From Flavobacterium succinicans (lineage in GTDB: Bacteria; Bacteroidota; Bacteroidia; Flavobacteriales; Flavobacteriaceae): DNA of 64,000 nt. The DNA lies in assembly GCF_001662485.1 (NCBI RefSeq), contig NZ_JMTM01000046.1, forward strand, positions 62,001-126,000, given 5' to 3'. The position numbers and the translations under genes were made by a program. Within the stretch, counting starts at the first letter, position 1. Every line of letters begins with the position of its first letter. Of this stretch, positions 61,626 through 64,000 are shown in pieces. The notes beneath the pieces are model-generated. The model ran no database searches. It was not told the DNA's origin and was given only the letters and a program-made list of their open reading frames with translations.

Positions 61626-61952
61626 TGTTTTGGTTTGTTAATTTAAGGTAATGTTACTAGCTAAACTTGTATCAAATTCTTCTGATTTTGAGCTATCAAT
61701 TAAATATTTTTTGAAAAGTAAATCTAATAAAAGTCATTCATTTTTTCGCATAAATACCTTACAAAATTTAATAATTTATAAATTAAAGTGTTCATACTTT
61801 GAGTAAAAATAAAAATGATTGCAAAAAGATGAATCATTTGAATATCTGTGGATGCTTATTCCTCTAATAATGACCAATTTATTACATCTCATCGTGTAAC
61901 GAAATAGTAATTCTGTACTCAAACAGAGTAACTAAATTTTAAATAAAAAAAA
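61626..61952. other. 327-bp divergent intergenic region
   Basis: AT-rich leader region between the ELWxxDGT gene (minus) and the YbjQ gene (plus), expected to hold both promoters. No clear TTG-N19-TAnnTTTG pair on either strand and no gene or repeat seen. Confidence 0.5.
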
Positions 61953-62258
61953 ATGATTTTAACAACCACCAACTCTGTAGAAGATTATAAAATAATTGAT
62001 TACAAGGGTATTGTCTCAGGAACTGCTGTAAATGTCCAAAAAATGACTATGACTTTTAATATGCAAAAATATTACGATGGAGTAAGTCAGAGTATTGCAG
62101 AGGTTAAAGAGCAAGCCTTGGAACAACTCAGACAAAATGCTGAAAAAATATACGCGAATGCTGTTGTAGGGATACTTGTGGATATTGAAGTAAAAAGTAG
62201 TGAGTACTTAATTGCTGCTACTGTAACTGGCACTGCTGTAAGTATTGTTAAGCGATAG
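61953..62258 (+). CDS. YbjQ-family (DUF74) protein
   Basis: 101 residues, full length for the family: MILTTTNSVEDYKIIDYKGIVSGTAV at the start and QNAEKIYANAVVGILVDIEV, TVTGTAVSIVK at the end. The family forms pentamers and is called heavy-metal-binding in databases with little evidence. Single gene; a bidirectional terminator follows it and the M13 peptidase gene. Confidence 0.9.
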   Translation: MILTTTNSVEDYKIIDYKGIVSGTAVNVQKMTMTFNMQKYYDGVSQSIAEVKEQALEQLRQNAEKIYANAVVGILVDIEVKSSEYLIAATVTGTAVSIVKR

Positions 62259-62364
62259 TATAGTAGTTTGTCTAAGCTGCTATTTCAATTGATATAGTAA
62301 CATAGTATTTATACAGGACGAACGGAACATTTGTTATGTAGTTCGATTTGTTTTACCCCAACAA

Positions 62365-62394
62365 AAAACCCATCAGCTTTAGCTGATGGGTTTT
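62365..62394. terminator. Bidirectional terminator with CTTTAG centre
   Basis: Perfect 13-bp stem (62365-62377 with 62382-62394), TTTA loop. T-runs on both strands serve the YbjQ gene on the plus strand and the M13 gene on the minus strand. Centre is CATCAG-CTTTAG-CTGATG. Confidence 0.92.
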
Positions 62395-62416
62395 GGTATT
62401 ATTAGATCAGAAAATC

Positions 62417-64000
62417 TTACCAGATTTTTACTCTTTTCTCAGGAGCGATATACATCCCGTCATTCGGTTGAATGTTGAAGGCATCGTAGAATGCATCAAC
62501 GTTTTGTAAAGGCACATAGGCTCTGTACATACCTGGCGAATGCGGATCGGTTTTTACTTGCGATTTCAGGGCTTCGTCTCTCATTTTAGAACGCCAGATG
62601 GTCGACCAAGAAATGAAGAAACGTTGTTCTGGTGTATACCCGTCAATCAATCTTGGGTTGCCGTTTTCTTTTAAGTACAATTGCAAGCCATCGTAAGCAG
62701 CATTCACACCACCTAAATCTCCAATGTTTTCACCTAAAGTAAATTTACCATCTACAAACGTTCCTGGAAGCGGTTGCAAAGCGCTGTATTGAGCAGCTAA
62801 AGCACCCGTCAAAGCACCAAATTTTTTCAAATCTTCTGGTGTCCACCAGTCTACTAAATTACCGTCGGCATTGTAACGTGCTCCTGAATCATCAAATCCG
62901 TGAGAGATTTCGTGACCAATAACCCCTCCGATTCCACCATAATTTACGGCTTCGTCGGCTTGGTAATTGTAAAATGGTGGTTGCAAAATAGCGGCAGGGA
63001 ATACAATTTCGTTGTTCGATGGATTGTAGTACGCATTCACCGTTTGTGGTGCCATACCCCAACGGTCTTTGTCTACGGGTTTGGTCAATTCAGCCAAATT
63101 TTCTTTATTACGCCAAATAGCTATATTTTTTACGTTCTCGAAAAACGTTCCTCCTTCTGCTGGACTTTTGATGGTCAAAGCGGAGTAGTCTTTCCATTTG
63201 TCAGGATAACCAATTTTAACTCTTAGTTTGTTTAATTTGGCAATCGCACTTACTTTCGTTTCAGCAGACATCCAAGGTAAGTTGTTGATGCGGTTTTCGT
63301 AAGCACGGAAAATGTTTTTAATCATTTTTGCTGCCTTTTCTTTAGCTTCGGCAGGGAATTTTTTCTCTACGTATAATTTTCCTAAGGCTTCACCCACCGA
63401 ACCGGTTACGGTTTGTAAAGCTCTTTCTTCAAAAGGTCTTTGTTTTACAGCACCTGTTAAGGTTTTGCCATAAAATTCAAAGTTAGCTTTTTCAATTTCT
63501 GTCGATAATTGGCCAGAAGCTCTGTTCAATAAAGACCAACGCATATAGGCTTTCCAGTCGTCTACTTTGTTTTCTTTAAAAAGCGTTTCTAATGCCGTCA
63601 TATATTTTGGTTGCGACACGATAATCGTTTGATTCGTAGGCAAACCAATTTTAGTAAAATACGTAGTCCAATCGATAGATGGCGTTAGTTTTTGTATTTC
63701 CGCAACGGTCATTGGGTTGTATGATTTACGACGGTCTCTTCTTTCTACACGGTCAAAACGAGGCTTAGACATTTCGATTTCTAAAGCTAAAATTTTCTCC
63801 GCATTGGCTTTCGCTTGTTCAGGTTTGTCGCCTAAATATTGCAACATTTTAGCCACGTGAAGTACGTATTTTTCTCTTTTTTCTTTAGAATCCTTTTCGT
63901 CACTTACATAATAATCACGGTCTGGTAAGCCTACGCCTCCAGGTCCTAAATTAATTACATTGACATTACTGTTTTTAGCATCGGTTCCTACACCAGCGCC
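62417..64000 (-). CDS. M13-family metallopeptidase, 5' end beyond window
   Basis: Neprilysin/PepO-like zinc peptidase. The reading frame is open from the stop at 62417 to the right window edge (528 codons); full-length members are about 670-690 residues, so the signal peptide and first 150 or so residues lie outside. Visible: GPGGVGLPDRDYYV, NAYYNPSNNEIVFPAAILQPPFY, zinc motif VIGHEISHGFDDSG (HExxH), third ligand Glu in LGENIGDLGG, and the family's terminal Trp (RVKIW). Exported endopeptidase expected, but the signal is not in view. Confidence 0.95.
   Translation of the reverse strand, partial: GAGVGTDAKNSNVNVINLGPGGVGLPDRDYYVSDEKDSKEKREKYVLHVAKMLQYLGDKPEQAKANAEKILALEIEMSKPRFDRVERRDRRKSYNPMTVAEIQKLTPSIDWTTYFTKIGLPTNQTIIVSQPKYMTALETLFKENKVDDWKAYMRWSLLNRASGQLSTEIEKANFEFYGKTLTGAVKQRPFEERALQTVTGSVGEALGKLYVEKKFPAEAKEKAAKMIKNIFRAYENRINNLPWMSAETKVSAIAKLNKLRVKIGYPDKWKDYSALTIKSPAEGGTFFENVKNIAIWRNKENLAELTKPVDKDRWGMAPQTVNAYYNPSNNEIVFPAAILQPPFYNYQADEAVNYGGIGGVIGHEISHGFDDSGARYNADGNLVDWWTPEDLKKFGALTGALAAQYSALQPLPGTFVDGKFTLGENIGDLGGVNAAYDGLQLYLKENGNPRLIDGYTPEQRFFISWSTIWRSKMRDEALKSQVKTDPHSPGMYRAYVPLQNVDAFYDAFNIQPNDGMYIAPEKRVKIW

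Overview
The window looks like chromosome of a low-G+C member of the Bacteroidetes, most likely Flavobacteriaceae and close to Flavobacterium. The evidence is a SusC/SusD pair, two proteins ending in type IX secretion (T9SS) sorting domains, a MurF-alanine racemase fusion, a NagB/PIG-L fusion, and promoters of the Bacteroidetes form TTG-N19-TAnnTTTG without Shine-Dalgarno sequences. This is inferred from gene content; no marker gene such as 16S rRNA is present. About 50 protein genes and one tRNA (Ser-GGA) are supported.

Layout. 1-5371 (minus): a TetR regulator followed by TolC, membrane-fusion and RND subunits of a tripartite efflux pump; the RND permease runs off the left edge. 5470-12523: YceI protein, polyprenyl synthase, a small unknown gene, a beta-barrel protein divergent from sucA, then sucA and sucB (2-oxoglutarate dehydrogenase E1 and E2). 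13124-19895: a large T9SS-secreted protein built only of putative carbohydrate-binding modules, a retropepsin-like protein, TatD, an acyltransferase, asparaginase and tRNA-Ser. 20161-23073: a long FAD/Fe-S dehydrogenase. 23205-35655: an amino-sugar and peptidoglycan-recycling locus (NagB/PIG-L fusion, DeoR regulator, SusC, SusD, MurQ, SSS symporter, AnmK, NagX-like membrane acyltransferase). 35901-44921: beta-barrel, PAP2-like membrane protein, MurF-Alr, MscL, Asd, HAD hydrolase, CatA-like protein, an unknown secreted protein and ferritin. 45045-51888: the most accessory part, with a Cys-rich mini-protein, a duplicated fragment of an HRDC gene, HRDC and ssb genes, a very AT-rich 698-residue reverse transcriptase, a GNAT-nitrilase protein and about 0.9 kb of interspersed palindromic repeats. 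51908-64000: M28 peptidase, epimerase-like protein, EamA transporter, S9 peptidase, a secreted ELWxxDGT-repeat protein, YbjQ and an M13 metallopeptidase cut by the right edge.

How genes work together. In the amino-sugar locus SusC/SusD would import muropeptide or amino-sugar oligomers across the outer membrane, and the symporter and NagX-like protein would act at the inner membrane. AnmK and MurQ would then convert anhydro-MurNAc to GlcNAc-6-P, and the NagB/PIG-L fusion could take it to fructose-6-P. A matching pair of sequence motifs sits upstream of both nagB and susC, on either side of the DeoR gene, and is a candidate operator.

Best candidates for something new. (1) The solitary reverse transcriptase, with Abi/UG-like layout, a C-terminal Rx6H motif like that of HEPN RNases, and two hairpins just upstream, is a candidate anti-phage system. 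(2) Three families of interspersed repeats keep constant ends or centres while their self-complementary arms differ between copies. Both rest on reading the sequence by eye; no database search was possible.
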